The notes: generated by a model not told the origin, from the sequence alone. Shown: positions 10,067-23,396, counted from the stretch's first letter. The stretch: DNA of 64,000 nucleotides from Isoetes taiwanensis (GCA_021234155.1 JAJEKV010000090.1:3092479-3156478), one strand, 5' to 3'. Numbers and translations: made by a program.

Positions 10067-13000
10067 TCGTCATCCTCGTCATCATGGCTACCACCATTGG
10101 GTACAGAAAGAAAGGATCTATTCTTACTATAATCTGCAATATGTTGAATTTTCTCGGGTTTTGGATGAGAAGTATCATTTAAACAAGTAGAGTGATAAAC
10201 ATGTGTGCAGAAAAATGTCACCACCCCAACATCGTGCAAATCAAGAGGGTCTAAACATATGCAGCACCGACCACTACCACTCATGTCCGATAATCCCTGT
10301 CCATTTTTCTGCTTCTGACTAAGAACATCTCCTGATCCTGGAAGAGTAATAATTTGCGCAGAGCCAGCAGCAGCAACTTTGTTAGTAGCTTCTTTGCCCC
10401 CAACATGAATGCCATGACGAGCAACACCGGACTTCTTTGCTTGTAGGTTGACACAATCAGCCTGCAACATGCACATGAGACATAATCTGTCAGACATATC
10501 AGCAAAAAAAATTCTCAAGTCTAGAACCAGGGACTTTTGCAGGTAAAAGGCATCATAAAGAATGCCAGAAAAGCGATTTACATCTCAACGGGTACTTTTC
10601 TTGAACAGGTACAGTAACCTTGCTAGCCCATGCGCACGTTTAAAATTCCAGCTTCGCAACAGATTTCTTTGAGAATCGAGCCAAAACATGCCCTAACAAT
10701 TATCCTTACACCAGCAAATGCCCTAATACATTTGGTTGTCTTACAGGGCAGGCACAATTATGATAGCAAGTGCTAAAAGCTCTCCAATTAAACTTTGCCT
10801 GCAAGGTAGTCAAAGACCACTTCCCTAGCTTCTTACATTCTTTTATACATGCATGTTATAGCCAGACATTCAAGTTCTAGAAAAGATTATTAATTTACAC
10901 AACATAACTTAGAAACTGTTTACCTTCAAACATTCATTACATCGCTCACGTAGAGATGCCTCCATAGCATAATCAGTGATAATTTTCACCAGACGGTCCC
11001 TTAAACTATCCAAATTGAACATTTATATCGATGATCAGCCATAAAGACACCGTATAATATTTAGAAGGGCATAGTATCTTACTGAGAGATGTGCATTCCG
11101 AAAGGAATTTTGTTGACCAAATGCAGTGGATCAATATGACCGTCTGTGTGCTCCAGCAAAAAGCCTATCTGCATGCAGCAATATTAACAATTAACAGTAA
11201 CATAACAGGAAAAAACTAAAATGCTATTCAAGAACATAACAAGGGTGTACGATCCACCCACCATGTCTGGGTCATGTAGGCACTGGTTAGTTAACTCTTC
11301 CCAAAGCTCTTCATCATGTTGTGTCTTAACAAAGTCTATAGCCTGCAAACATTGCATATGGTGCTGGTGATTATCTAATAATATACCTCCAACCTGGAAA
11401 CACCTGCCCTGACCTCACCTCTTGCATATCCCGTAGTTTTTTTACAATAAGGGCCAATGCCTCCCGAGAGTTACCCATGCGACCAAGGATGAACACTTGC
11501 TCTTTTGTCAACGCTCTTCTGGTGCATACTTCATATGCCTATAGAATGCTTAACATGTGTCAGTTCCAAGGGCCAATAACGATGGCAACAATTTATGGGA
11601 GCTAGTTAACACCTTATCTAAAGAGTAGTAATCACTGCTTCTTAAAAAGCGTAACAAAAGCCTAGGTTCATACTCTGCATAAAGCTCCACCTACAAAAAT
11701 CAATAAGTTGCGGCTCATGATTAAATACTGCACAGTAGTAACAGAATTTGAAACCAGCAAAAGATAGGCTATGGTACCTGTAAGCCATGAAATTCTTTTC
11801 CAAATTGTGGGTCCTTTTCAAATAAAGAATGCAGGTACAAATGCAATAGATATCTGTAAGTTTCATCCTGCCCAGCTTTCTGTAGTTCTTCAACCACCTC
11901 TGCCATAGAGACATTGCTGCTCTGTTGCAAAAGTAATGTCACTGCCCTTTTGCCATCCAGCTTCAGCAACGGTAATACCTAAACCACAAAGTTGGATCAA
12001 ATGAACAAAATGAAAATATCAAGTGAACATTCTCTAAGCCACCATTAACCACTTACTTTACCATGTAAACAGTTGTACAAATTGTGTCTCTCAATAAAAT
12101 CGAATACGCCATCCTTACCCAACTGGGTAAACGACAAAGCATGTCCAACATTAGCAAAATCTTCTACTTACAACGAACAAAGACAACATGACATTCACCT
12201 CCAGATAAATTGACAAAGCCTTTTCATAGTTGTTTTGCATAACATAGAGCTCAGCCAAAGCCTATAACACAGCAAGCCCATAGAATTAGCTATAAAATTT
12301 TGATTATTAAGATTCCAGTGATATTATTTTGTTGCTTACCTCTGACAAAATAGAGGACCATGAAATAGAATTTAGTTGTAACTCAATAGCTGTAATAACT
12401 GTTGGAACGGAATAAATTGTTGGCGGCCAGGACCGTACGGTTGCTAACAACTGCTCATGGTTGGCAGGATTTGTGACAAGTGCATTCAAAACCATCTGGA
12501 AGACTCAATTAATAAATCAGATTCAGAAGAACAATCACTAAAAACTAAGTATTGACAACAAAAAATAATTCTTCATTACCTCATATATTGTGTCACGTAG
12601 TTGTGGATTGCTTGTGGGGATATAGGGAGCAAGAGCAGGAAGCTGTCTTAACTGTGTGAAGTTGAACACCCACCTGACAAAAGGAAAAGCCATTCTCCTT
12701 GCATGAACTTCCGACTTGTGACTAAAACATAATAGAACAAAGCAAGATTTGTCTGCATTTTAAGCCTGCAATATGAGCTAGCATAAAAATGTTTCACATG
12801 CTCATCAGGAATGCCATTGGCCTCTACTGCATATAGACACTGCTTGTGATTCATTCAAGAGCTTTATTGAAACAAAACTATCTAACACTAACCTCTCCCA
12901 TGCTACTGCAGAACCACGTAATAACTTTGGGCAGAGTTCAGCAGCCTGAGCATACTGCCTCTGCAAAATCAGATGATCCAGGTACCGTGAACCCACCTGC

Positions 13001-15336
13001 AAAATGCATGATAAACCTTCCAGAGTGGTCAGACAACTTGGGGTAAAAAAAACACAAAATATAGATTGCCTACATAAAAAAACCGGAAAACAGATTGGCT
13101 GCATAAAAACGAGTCATGAGATCAGAGCATAGGAGTACAAGATGTTTCTTACCTCATCAATCAGTTCTGTCCTGGCATTTCCAGCTTCCACAGCTGCCAG
13201 TGCTTTCTCGTGCCTCCCATGATCAAGCAACCAAGAAATATGGTCATCTGCATCTCTGAACCAGAAATTACAATCAGAAACTGCCAATGCCATACACTAA
13301 ACAACCCGGGAAACATATAGATAGTTAATAACTAAATAACATCTTAACTGGTTTACCACATTATCCAGAGCAGTCACGGCGTTTACCTTGGTCGCGCAAT
13401 CACAACATCCTTAGGAGAAACAATGTAGTAAAGTGGTTCATCTCCAGCAGCCCATTGACCCCCAGCACTACTGCTTCCTAGTGACAACCATTATGGTGAG
13501 CTTCATGAAGGCCAACAATGTACTTTAATGCCAGTTTGAGAGCACATATACCCGAAAATGGAGCATGGGCAAGGACATAATCTTTGGCCTTGTAGTGCTC
13601 AGTAGCCATGTATAGATAACGATCTGTTGCTAACTCCTCTTTTTGCCAAGTCAATATGCAAACCTCAGGGCGTTGAGCATGTCCCTGCTTTCAATCAATT
13701 GTAAGAAAATCTTCAATCTTGGAAGTTGTTCAATGCTTGAAGTAAAATGAACAATGTATACCTGTGAAGGAGAATATGGATTTACTAACTCATTTTGCTC
13801 CCTTTCTTTGTCGGAAATATAAGCCAAAACAACAAGGGCCTCGCCATAGGGAGCCAAACCACAAATATAGTACTCTGTTTGAAGATCAACCACAATTTCC
13901 ACATATTTGGTCCCAGGTATCCATGATGCTCTCTCATTGATTGCTCTAGCTTTATCCTTGTGAAGATCCGAGCCACGGGTCCGCATAGCCGCAATTTTGA
14001 TATGATTTCCCCATCCTATCAACAGGATTGTATCATCCTGTTTCATGCAACACACACCATTAGAATACAAATGCTCCATATAAGGAGCACTAAAATAAGA
14101 TATTACCTGCCAAACCAAATGGGGGCGTAAGAGCTCAGCACGTGGACTCCCTTTTGGTCGTTCAATAAATGTCAAACGTTGATAGCTTGCTGTGTCATAT
14201 ATTTTTACACCTCCATCATTTGCCCAAGCTATCAGACTTGTTCTCCATTTTACTGCATGCACAGGACCCTCCCCTGAATGAAGCACCTGCACATCGTTTA
14301 GAACATCATGCGTGATACAAATTAGAAACAAGCAAGCTGCCATGTCGCAAAACCTGGTCTCGGTATCCAAGCCAGCCTTTAGTATTCAATATTAGTTGGC
14401 CTGCAAGTCCTCCAGTAGCAAACCGCCTTGATGATTTCTGAGCGTAGTCTGGATCCAATGCCACAGCCTTTATTGGCCGATGATATTCAAATTTTTCAAT
14501 TTCTTCTGTGTAGAGACTGTTCACTACTACAGACCCATCATCAGAGCAGCTTCCTATATATTCACCAGCTGCATCAAAGCTTAACTCGTTTACAGTTGCT
14601 GTATGTGGGCGAAATTCTTTTACCTGCATTTCACATGAAGTTAGTACCCACATGCCAAGATCCATCCATGGTTGTGGGGTGTATTAGGTCCTTTTGATTC
14701 AAAGGAAAACACAAATCCTATACTTTATCCTTTGTAGTTTTGCTGTAGTGCACAAAAGTATGGTTTATAATGTATGAGATAATGTATGAGATGAGACCCC
14801 AGAGAATCATCAACAGAAATTTAAAATATAACTTAAGTTGGGCATTGAGGATAGTTCTATAATACACAAAATAAAGATAATTCAGTTAAAACACTTGTGT
14901 TGGTAGGATAAAATATACTGACCTGATTTCCTTGATAATCTAACAAGTGAACAGTTCCATCATGTGTACCAAGTGCAATGATCCTCTCAGCAACAGTAAT
15001 GCATGATGCGGCATCAGCAGAGAGCAAGGTCGGAACGCTATTCCCCAGCCTCATATATTTCAATCTGGGTTCCTCTTCTTCCTCATCCTCTTCATCCTCT
15101 GGAGCAGTATCATCTTCTTCGTCCCCATTTTCATCATCTGCATCAGCATCTGCATCATCCCTGTCGTCCTCCCCATTAGCTTCTTCAGCAAATTTAACAT
15201 CTAGTCTGGGAGATCGGCTAGGAAGCGCAACATTCGGATACGAGATCGACGAGGCGCCATCGCCAAACTGGGCAGCAGGATGCGCCATGGGCATAAACAA
15301 CAAGTTCGACGACATAGCCTTTCCTTCGATGTCCAA
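10063..15336 (-). CDS. VPS41: Vacuolar sorting protein 41 (HOPS subunit)
   Basis: VPS41 is a HOPS tethering subunit that drives fusion of late endosomes with the vacuole. Nineteen coding exons with GT-AG introns join in frame: 15336-14923, 14623-14354, 14286-14107, 14037-13762, 13684-13552, 13477-13387, 13255-13153, 12996-12893, 12673-12580, 12495-12340, 12261-12199, 12122-12057, 11978-11778, 11690-11613, 11538-11419, 11342-11262, 11168-11083, 11005-10924, 10461-10063. The total is 2997 nt, or 998 residues, close to other plant VPS41 proteins. Order of parts: acidic N-terminal stretch, WD40 propeller (IIALGTHDGTVHLLDYQGNQ, ATVNELSFDAAGEYIGSCSD), helical CHCR region, and a C-terminal RING-H2 beginning CCICLDP near residue 932. 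The final RING CxxC pair is lost to a frameshift at about 10070 (see next entry). The start ATG is the first in exon 1; a second at codon 8 is possible. Confidence 0.95.
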
Positions 15337-17040
15337 GGGGGTTTCTTTTTTATTATTTTTTATTTACATTTTCCTAATAAAATCATGCCAAGTTTACTCT
15401 GTGCAGCCTTTCTATGCGTATAAAATCGTGGCCAGCTCAGCTGTTTTGGACCATTCTAAATGTCAGATCGACTTGTAAGAAAGGTAATCCAATGATCTTT
15501 TACACTTAGATGTTGGATTAGGGTGTTGGTGCTCGACACTTAATAGACACCCCTTTATTGGTACGTAAAAGAATTTTTGGTGTGTGGTCCAATCCGTTTT
15601 CTCATGATCCCAACCGAATTTGATTATACGAGAAACGTGTGCCCGAGGATGCGAAGCATTAGTCATGGACTTGTGAAATGGGTAGATGAGAGTTTGTAAG
15701 TTGAATGGGGATGCCAAGCATTAAGTTCAATGGAATATTGTAGATTCGCATCAGTCATGGACTTGTGAAATGGGTAGATGAGAGTTTGTAAGTTGAATGG
15801 GGATGCCAAGCATTAAGTTCAATGGAATATTGTAGATCTGCCTTAGAGGGAATGGAGTGCTAAGATGTGAATGGGTTAATGCCAATGTCGTCCATCCATG
15901 TAAAGGTTCATGAGAGGTGAAGAAGTGGCGGGAAATGTGGCAGGGAGGCATTGCAACAAAATGTGTCAAGGCCATCCCTCCTTAACAAGACCCCACAACG
16001 ATGACATATGATGCTCATTGTCCCTCCATCATCACAATATTTTGGAAAAGAATCACGCCAAGCTACTTTCCAGAATCCAACCCTTCTCCTTCTTATCATG
16101 TTGGTGGATGAGGATCCCCACCCTCAACCCTTCTCATACTGTCAATGCTCATGCCTTCTTCTAAAGGAGTTGTTGTCTAGTGGTGCTTGAAGTGGGTCAC
16201 TTTTATAGAGATCCTTCTCCTCTGATTAAACCCTAAACACTAAATGCTAAACCCATAAATCCTAATTTCTAACCAATGCTTGTGTCTTCATTCGGTAGAA
16301 TCTTAAATATTGCATTGGTTATTCATGCAAATGGGTGCTGGGTGATACCGTGATTGATATCTTTGCTTAATCAAAATGTGTGGGACTTGGATTTACTTTT
16401 GAATTGTTGAACAACAAGGATATGGCACCTTAATAGTAGAGGTAAGGCAAAAGTCAGGGAGCAATTAGTTGGAAAAGTTCGATATCAACTTTATAATGTA
16501 CGTATTTGGCATATATTGCGTGGCACATAAATAATACTTGAGATATATGAAAATCATAGCTCCTCATATACTTGTATAGTTTTTAGTTGTGGTTGTTTAT
16601 GGTACGAAAATTTTGTTTTTTTTTTTTTTTTTTGTTTTAAATAGAAATCCAAAAAACATGGGCAAGTTCGTGAATAGCATATGAACTATTTAAATTTAGC
16701 ACAAATTCTATAAAACACCAAAACAAAAATTTACTTTTTTTTTTTGTATAAAAAGCACGGTCGCATTTTTAAATTTAAAAACGCAAGATCCCCCATGTTT
16801 TTCACTATTGACCCTGAAAACAAAGTGTGTAGGCTCCTCTGAAATGCAAATCATTGCCATAGCCATAAGCTCCAATTTTGGTGCCTTGTACCCCAAATGT
16901 ATGAGGAAGGGATGGATCACAAACTGTAGCAAAAAAACGTAGCATGTAGCAAAAAATTTGTGGATATAAAAGCTTTGCTTTTATTAGCTTCAATGTCCAC
17001 CTTTATATATAGGTTCCTCCTTTACCATAGTTCCATGTCG
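15337..17040. other. Intergenic region upstream of VPS41
   Basis: I see no gene. It is AT-rich, with poly-T runs at about 16617-16634 and 16735-16745. It includes the VPS41 5' flank, and no convincing TATA box was found next to the start. A 92-bp tandem duplication is listed separately. ORFs here are short and unsupported. Confidence 0.6.
15656..15839 (+). repeat. 92-bp tandem duplication
   Basis: Two adjacent copies of a 92-bp unit (AGTCATGGACTTGTGAAATG at 15661 and 15753) are almost identical, ending in AATATTGTAGAT. The duplication lies about 320 bp upstream of the VPS41 start. Confidence 0.92.
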
Positions 17041-17215
17041 TAGTGCTTCTCCCTTCTAACGGACCCATGGGAGACCGCTCAAGTAGATCTGGGTGTCGCG
17101 TTCCCGAGACACCGGCATAAATGGCTAGAAGCGACTACTCATAAACATCTAGATGGTTTTGCCCAGTTGGTTAAGGGCATGTCGGTTAGGAACGTTACAA
17201 TTGATATCAGATCAT
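17041..17215 (+). mobile_element. LTR 3' end and primer-binding site, G1
   Basis: The sequence CGGACCCATGGGAGACCGCT... through GGTTAGGAACGTTACA is an LTR end. It is followed directly by TTGATATCAGATCA, a decayed initiator-Met tRNA primer-binding site (usual form TGGTATCAGAGCA). The upstream part of the LTR is not recognisable. The same approx. 140-bp segment recurs in inverted orientation at 20405-20550. Confidence 0.65.
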
Positions 17216-17280
17216 AGTTGATCTGGAATGCTTGAGATTAGATTGAGCATCTTGAGGGGGTTGGCTAATGATGTTTCTGT

Positions 17281-20200
17281 ATTATGCAGAGAGTAGAGGA
17301 AACCATGGAAGCTCTGATATATGCTCATACTTATGCTTGGCAACATGGGGCACACATTTATTGGTTATTTTTTAATACATCGGAATGCCATGCAGGTGGA
17401 GTTGGAGCTGATGGAGCTCCCGATGCTACAAGTATTTTGTGAGCAATTCAACAGGCTTTGTAGCAGACTGCATCCCATCAAAAGAGTGAAGCGGAGAAAG
17501 CTATAGAGGAGGTACTGAAGGATACCAAGAGGGAAGTGTTCACTGGGGAGAACACAACCGGGGATGATGCGGATGCATGGCTTTGTGGAGTGGAGTTTTA
17601 TGTTGATTTGATTAAGGCGGAGGAATGCTGGGAGGATTTGCACGCATTTGGTGGGAGACGTGCCTAATAGACCTGGGAAAGACTCCTGTGCAGGCTACCT
17701 GGGCAGAGTTTAAGAGTGCCTTTGAAGGTCATTTTACACCTCCAGGATATAAGGTAGAGAAGATGAATGAGTTCTTTGATTGTAAGCAGGTTGGCACAGT
17801 AGCTGAGTACAATGAGAAGTTTAGATGGTTGCAGCCTCATTGTCCTACAATGGACAAGGTTAAGTTGTGCTCTAGGTTTATGCAAGGGCTTCAGATGGAA
17901 ATTAAGAGCACAATGTCTGGAGTATTCTTTATAGATCTGGAGGAGGTTGTAAGAATTGCGAAGCATCGGGAGGCAGATCTGGCAAAAAAAGTAGCGTTAG
18001 ATGCTCAACGAAAGCGGCAGACCCAATCTTCATGGCAAGCAGGGAATTCCTCAAGGAGAGGAAGGTATAATAACAGAGGTGGAGCTGCTGCTCGCTTTAT
18101 GGATGTGCAGGCCAGCAAGAGCCAAGGGCCACAAAATAGATCGTCTCGGATGTCCGCAGAGGAAAGGGATATGTGCATCAATGAGAGGCGATGCTTTAGA
18201 TGCCGAGAGCCTGGACATTGGGCGCGGGATTGTCCTAATACCAAGACGTATCGTGGGTACACTGCCTCCACAGGATCTGAAAATCAACGAGGAAGAAGGC
18301 AGAATCAGCGATCAAAGCAACCGAAAGACAATGCACCTAGACGGGGTCAAGGAAGGTGTGGCCAATGGCGTGGGAACAGAGGTGGTCATGGTAGAGGTTA
18401 TGGAAGAGAAGATAGCAGGTCAGGGGCAGCAAGAGATCAGGGAAGAGGAGAAGCATGGGCTGCCACCATCCGAGATCCGCCCACTGAGACTATGCACATG
18501 TACGTTGTGGTGGAGCAGGGCAATGTGGATGGTCAAGCTGCTGTTATTCGCATCCTAGGTATTATTGATGGATGATCAGCTGTTTTCCTTATTGATTGTG
18601 GCAGCACCCATAATTTATTTCTCCAAAGTTGGTTGCTAAGTTAAATTTGCATGCGATTGAACGGCCTGCGAGGTATGTAGAACTAGCCGATGGCAAGGTT
18701 AAGCCATCGTATGATATGGTCGAGTGCCTTGAATTTAAGGCAGGGAATATGGTGTCTCAGGCTGATTTTGAGGTTATTGGCCTTGGAAAGTATGATGTCA
18801 TACTGGGAATGTCATGGTTGAGGGGGTGCTCGCATCGACTGTGCTAGGCAACTAGTTCGTTGTTCTAGTCCAGATGGGGAAGAGCATGTATTGGAAGGGT
18901 TAGCTTTATCGTATGCCCTTATTCCATTGACTTGGAAGGGGCTTAAGAAGCAACTCAGAAGAGGTTGCTCCAGAATGGGATGTGCAGTGTTACGGGATAG
19001 CTTGCTAGGCTCGACAGAGTTGCAAGAGGAGACCATTGCCCCTGAAGTGCAACAAGTGTTGGATGAGTTTAAAAATGTATTTCCAGAGGAATTGACGCAA
19101 TTTCCTCCTCATAGATTGGTAGATCATGAGATCGAGCTCATTCCAAGAGCAAAGCCTACATCCAGACCGCCTTATAGATTTCATGCCTTAGAAATGACGG
19201 AGTTGAAAAAGCAATTGGCAGGATTGTTGGATCGAGGCTTTATAAGGCCTAGTACATCTCCATTTGGTGCTCCTGTTTTATTTGTGAAGAAAAAAGATGG
19301 CATATTGAGACTTTGCATTGATTACAGGATGCTTAATCAAATCACAGTTAAAAACAGGTATGTGTTGCCCAGGGTAGACAAGTTGTTTGATCAATTGGGT
19401 CAAGCTAAGTATTTTACTATGATAGATCTTTGAGCCAGATACCATCAGATAAGGATTAGGGAATCAAAAATCTATAAGACAGCCTTCCGGACAAGTTACG
19501 GTCTTTATGAGTTTGTTGTGATGCCATTTGGTTTAACCAATGCGCCTGCTACCTTTATGCGGCTGATGAATGATATTTTTAGACCTTTCGTGGACAATTT
19601 CATACTAGTGTTCTTTGATGATATTCTAGTTTATTCTAGAACCCTGCAAGAACATGTGGAGCATGTGAGGCAGACTTTGAGTATTCTGAGAGAAGAGAAG
19701 TTGTATGGAAAATCTAAATGCTCTTTTGTACAGCGTAAATTAGTATATTTGGGCCATGTAATTTCTGAAGAGGGAGTTGTGCCAGATCCCACCAAGATAG
19801 AAGCTGTGAAAGATTGGCCAGTGCCATAGACCGTGAAGGAAGTAAGAGCTTTTTTGGGACTTGCAGATTACTATTGCAAATTTGTCCCTAAATTTTCCAA
19901 GATTGCTGCTCCTCTCACGTCATTGTTGAAGAAGGGAATTAGTTTGGCTTGGAATGATAATTGTCAAGAAAGTTTCCAAGAATTGAAGGAGGCGTTGATT
20001 CGAGCTCCTATTCTAAAGATATTTGATATGGGCCAGCCCATCCAAGTGGTCACCGATGCTTCTGGAAAGGCCATTGGTGGAGCTTTGATGCAGAATGGTA
20101 GGGTTTGTGCCTATACATCTCGTAAATTGTCGCCAACAGAGCAGAATTATCCAGTACATGATTTGGAGATGTTGGCAATTATACATGCTTTGCGTGTATG

Positions 20201-20408
20201 GAGGCACTACCTATTAGGTCGTCATTTATCATTGAAGACTGACCATCAAAATCTGAAATTTTTTGTGAAGCAGCCGCATTTGAGTAATAGGCAGCGGAGG
20301 TGGATGCAATTTCAAGAAGAATACGATTTTGAAATTGAGTATCAGTTGGGCAAGGAGAATGTGGTAGCAGATGCTTTGTCTCGTAGACCCTCATCTCATG
20401 GAATGTAA
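17281..20408 (+). pseudogene. Ty3/gypsy G1 gag-pol, broken, no integrase
   Basis: Gag (17305-18575) contains ARIWWETCLID, FEGHFTPPGYKVEKMNEFF and one CCHC knuckle, CFRCREPGHWARDC, before an R/G-rich basic tail. The protease motif reads LIDCGSTHNLF near 18590, with Cys where Thr or Ser is usual after the catalytic Asp. Reverse transcriptase follows (18891-19829: [49 protein letters not shown], catalytic FFDDILVYS). RNase H follows in 19833-20408 (VVTDASGKAIGG, LKTDHQNLKFF, ENVVADALSRR). Stops at 17450, 18573, 19433 and 19829 and a frameshift in the protease disable it. The ORF ends right after RNase H where an inverted LTR piece begins; no integrase or chromodomain is present. Confidence 0.9.
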
Positions 20409-20550
20409 CGTTCCTAACCGGCATGCCCTTAACAAACTGGGAAAACCGTTTAGACGTATGAGTAGTCGCTTCTACCCATTTATGCCAGTGTCTCGGAAAT
20501 GCGACACCCAGATCTACTCGAGCAGACTCCCATGGGTCCGTTACAATCTC
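20405..20550 (-). repeat. Inverted copy of the G1 LTR end
   Basis: TGTAACGTTCCTAACCGGCA... through CCCATGGGTCCGTTACAATC is the reverse complement of 17045-17195, about 85-90% identical by eye. It abuts the end of the G1 RNase H. A genuine 3' LTR would be in direct, not inverted, orientation. Confidence 0.85.
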
Positions 20551-20685
20551 TCCCACTAGAACTATGCTCGTTCTCGAGCATCACAAACCATAGACCACAC
20601 CATCCCGTGGTGTCCAAGCCCATCATGACCTACCATCCAACGGTATTCTGGGTCATACTTGCCCTCGTGGAGACCCGAACTCGAG

Positions 20686-20701
20686 CCCTGCTCTGATACC
20701 A
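20686..20701 (-). other. Initiator-Met primer-binding site, minus strand
   Basis: The reverse complement reads TGGTATCAGAGCAGGG, an excellent plant retrotransposon primer-binding site. It lies 2 nt inside an LTR boundary at 20704, where the minus-strand LTR ends GGGACGTTACA. It marks the internal start of a minus-strand LTR element whose body leads left into the inverted G1 LTR piece. Confidence 0.8.
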
Positions 20702-20703
20702 AA

Positions 20704-22011
20704 TGTAACGTCCCAAACTGGCCTTTAAAGGCAGCTTGGGATCCTGTTGGTTTCGTTATATTACTACTAGCACTTGACAAGGGAGGTTGGACTACTTAAA
20801 TATCTTATGAAACTTGTAAACCCATATAACACGGTAAATAATCCAATCTTTATTTCGATTAGATATCCAACAAGTGTTGAAGACAAATCACATAGTACAT
20901 GTATATACATCCAAAACCTTCAACAATGTCAAATCCACAGTCAATATAATTATTAATTATGAGAAAAGTCTTCAATATGAGAGCTCTTATCATCAGAAGG
21001 TTCGCTCATTAAGGCATCTATAGCCGCTTGATCCCCCGAATCCAATGGGAGGTCATCTCCTTCATCTGCATATAGGTGGACTTCATTGCCTTCTAAAGAC
21101 GGTTCCACAAAACCGGGGGGTAGATCCCACACTAGTTTCTACCCCGGAAGGATGGCCTTCTTCTGAACTCTGGACGATCTCTGGCACATGTACACTAGCC
21201 TCGTCCTCCAACTCACGAAGGAAATCTAGCACCACCTCACGCCGGAACTCCGCTCCTGGGGAAAATCTCGCCTCCAACTCTCTGATCCTATCGAGGCCTC
21301 TAACCCCGGGTCTTTGCGGCCTTACTACACTCGGCTCCATCAGGTACTGCTCACACCAACCTGGGGGTTAGTCCTAAAGACTAAGTGGGGGTTTGGAGCA
21401 TTCTAGGAACTATTTATGCAAAACAACTTATAACATAGCACCTATGCAAGCTTACCACCAATAGTCCCACTGCAAGCAATCAACCAGATTAATATGTATA
21501 CATATACCACAATAGAACCTCATATTCCATGCACTAGCAATCTCATCCGCATACAGTGCCTACTCTGGTTCTAACATGCCACCCGGGCTGATCAGGCCCT
21601 GCAGCCAATACGGGCGGGGTTTGCCTCATGTGTACACATCCATCCACGTTGTGTCCAGCACTGGAGGACCACTTCTGCCATGTAGCGCGACAAAGAATCC
21701 AGCCAGGATAACAATGTCCAATGTCACGCACAAACACAACTGTAAGTCCAAGCCATCGCACATGGACTTCGGCCCCGGAGATTATGCACTTATGCAATAT
21801 GTCACATTCTACATGTTCCAAGATCACTATCCTTGCAATTAATGCAATATCCAATATGACCGTCATGATGATATCAACAATTCAGATGCAATTCACATGT
21901 ATTTCTCATTAATATATACCCCAATGGAAATGCCAATTCCAGATAAAACCATGCATCCAATATGATACCACATCAATAATGCTACATAACCAATATAATA
22001 ACCATGACCAT
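20704..22011 (-). mobile_element. Probable LTR of a minus-strand gypsy element
   Basis: This stretch begins TGTAACGTCCCAAACTGGCC on the plus strand, next to the minus-strand primer-binding site, and so should be the 5' LTR of that element. It is split at 22011 by insertion of G2 and may continue at 40887-41059. The upstream limit (a TG start in minus orientation) was not found. A minus-strand ORF at 21083-21340 (EPSVVRPQRPGVRGLDRIRE...) is open but unrecognised. Confidence 0.5.
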
Positions 22012-23314
22012 TGTTGCCTCATTTGAGGCAACATTTTGTTTTTGGGCATCATTACTATCTAATATGTAACAGATTTGAAAAGGACTCAGATGAAGACCTG
22101 GTGTGTAGGAACACCTCTTGTAGTGCTTTATCAGCATAACAAGGCCATGGAGGAGTTACCATGGCACAGACGTTGCTGGAACAAGATCCCATTTGCATTT
22201 CCGATTTATGCTTGTTTGCCATTTTCGTTTTTAGCCACCATCATCTCATAGATTCATCCCATCCTTGTCATATCACCCCATGCTGACTCATCCCATTACG
22301 CATCCCTAACTATAGCCTTGATCTTTCCGATGCTTTCCCTAGTCTTGCATATACATCACAAAAAACAAAAAAATTAGGCCCATAGTCATTTTCAAAATAC
22401 CATTTTTTTCATCCTACCATTGTTTTTGCCTAGTCTTGCATATATCACAAAAAATGCAAAAAAATAGGTCCTTGTTTTTCAAAGCCCATGTTTCCAAGCT
22501 CTACCCTAGTCATATGATCATATAAGTTGTTTTTCCCTAGGCCTGTATTCATTGTCGAATATCCCCATATGATTTCTAAAACACAAATGTTTTTATGATC
22601 CTAGCCTTTGCCAAAAGCCATTTTCCTAGCCATATAAGGGCCCTATTTGTCGCATAGTCTTTGCCTTTTGCTAAAACTTGGCAAGAATGAAACGGGAGGA
22701 TCATTTAGCCCATTAATGCAAGATAGTGGCAACTCTAATCTTGGCTTGGCCATAAATAATCACGAAAAAGAGCCATGATTAATCCTAACGATCTTTTGGG
22801 GGGAAGCAAAGTCTAGCTAAAAAGGGAATAGAAGAAAAAATGCATACGCCCACGGATTCTTTTCACTCTCATTTTTGAAAAGTAGCAGTGTGAGGTTGTC
22901 AAACGAATTTGAAAAGGTTTTGAGGCCTTAATTGGCTAATATTCTTGATCGTTGAAGGGTACGTTTCGGAGATCCAATTCCGGGTCCAAATTGAAGGAGA
23001 TATTTCATCTATTTGCACAAGAGATTGAGTCTTGTGACTCTAAATTGGGAATTTCTTAAAGACTCTATATTTACCTTGATATTTTGATTGTGTTTTCACG
23101 GTGCAAGTGTTTTCTTTTTTCAATCAATATTCATATTAGTATGCCGATGGTGTTTTCTTTTCCCAACTATGTTCTATCCCAGGCAGTTCTACACATATTT
23201 ACAGATTGCTTGGCCCAAATTCGAGCTTGGATCTAGCTCTAAAAAAGATCATGGAGGTTCTAACCAATCAGAGCTTTCATGAGAGTGTAGCCTGAGCCAT
23301 CCTTCAGTGCAACA
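22012..23314 (+). repeat. G2 5' LTR (1303 bp)
   Basis: It runs from TGTTGCCTCATTTGAGGCAA to CCTTCAGTGCAACA, with short inverted termini TGTTGC/GCAACA, and matches 39019-40881 with only scattered differences. No clear tRNA primer-binding site follows; the next TGG is at 23321. Confidence 0.93.
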
Positions 23315-23396
23315 TTTTTATGGAGGTTCTACTGAGATAGCTGCTATCAAAGTGACTCTGTGCTATTGGCCATTATTTTTTTACATAGTTCTCAAA

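Noticed and set aside
14978-15478. 166-codon plus-strand ORF with poly-Ser opposite VPS41 exon 1
   Set aside because: It is the complement of the acidic Glu/Asp stretch of VPS41; exon structure and conservation support only the minus strand.
17664-18287. Minus-strand ORFs opposite G1 gag
   Set aside because: Shadow frames of the plus-strand gag, which has the zinc knuckle and capsid motifs.
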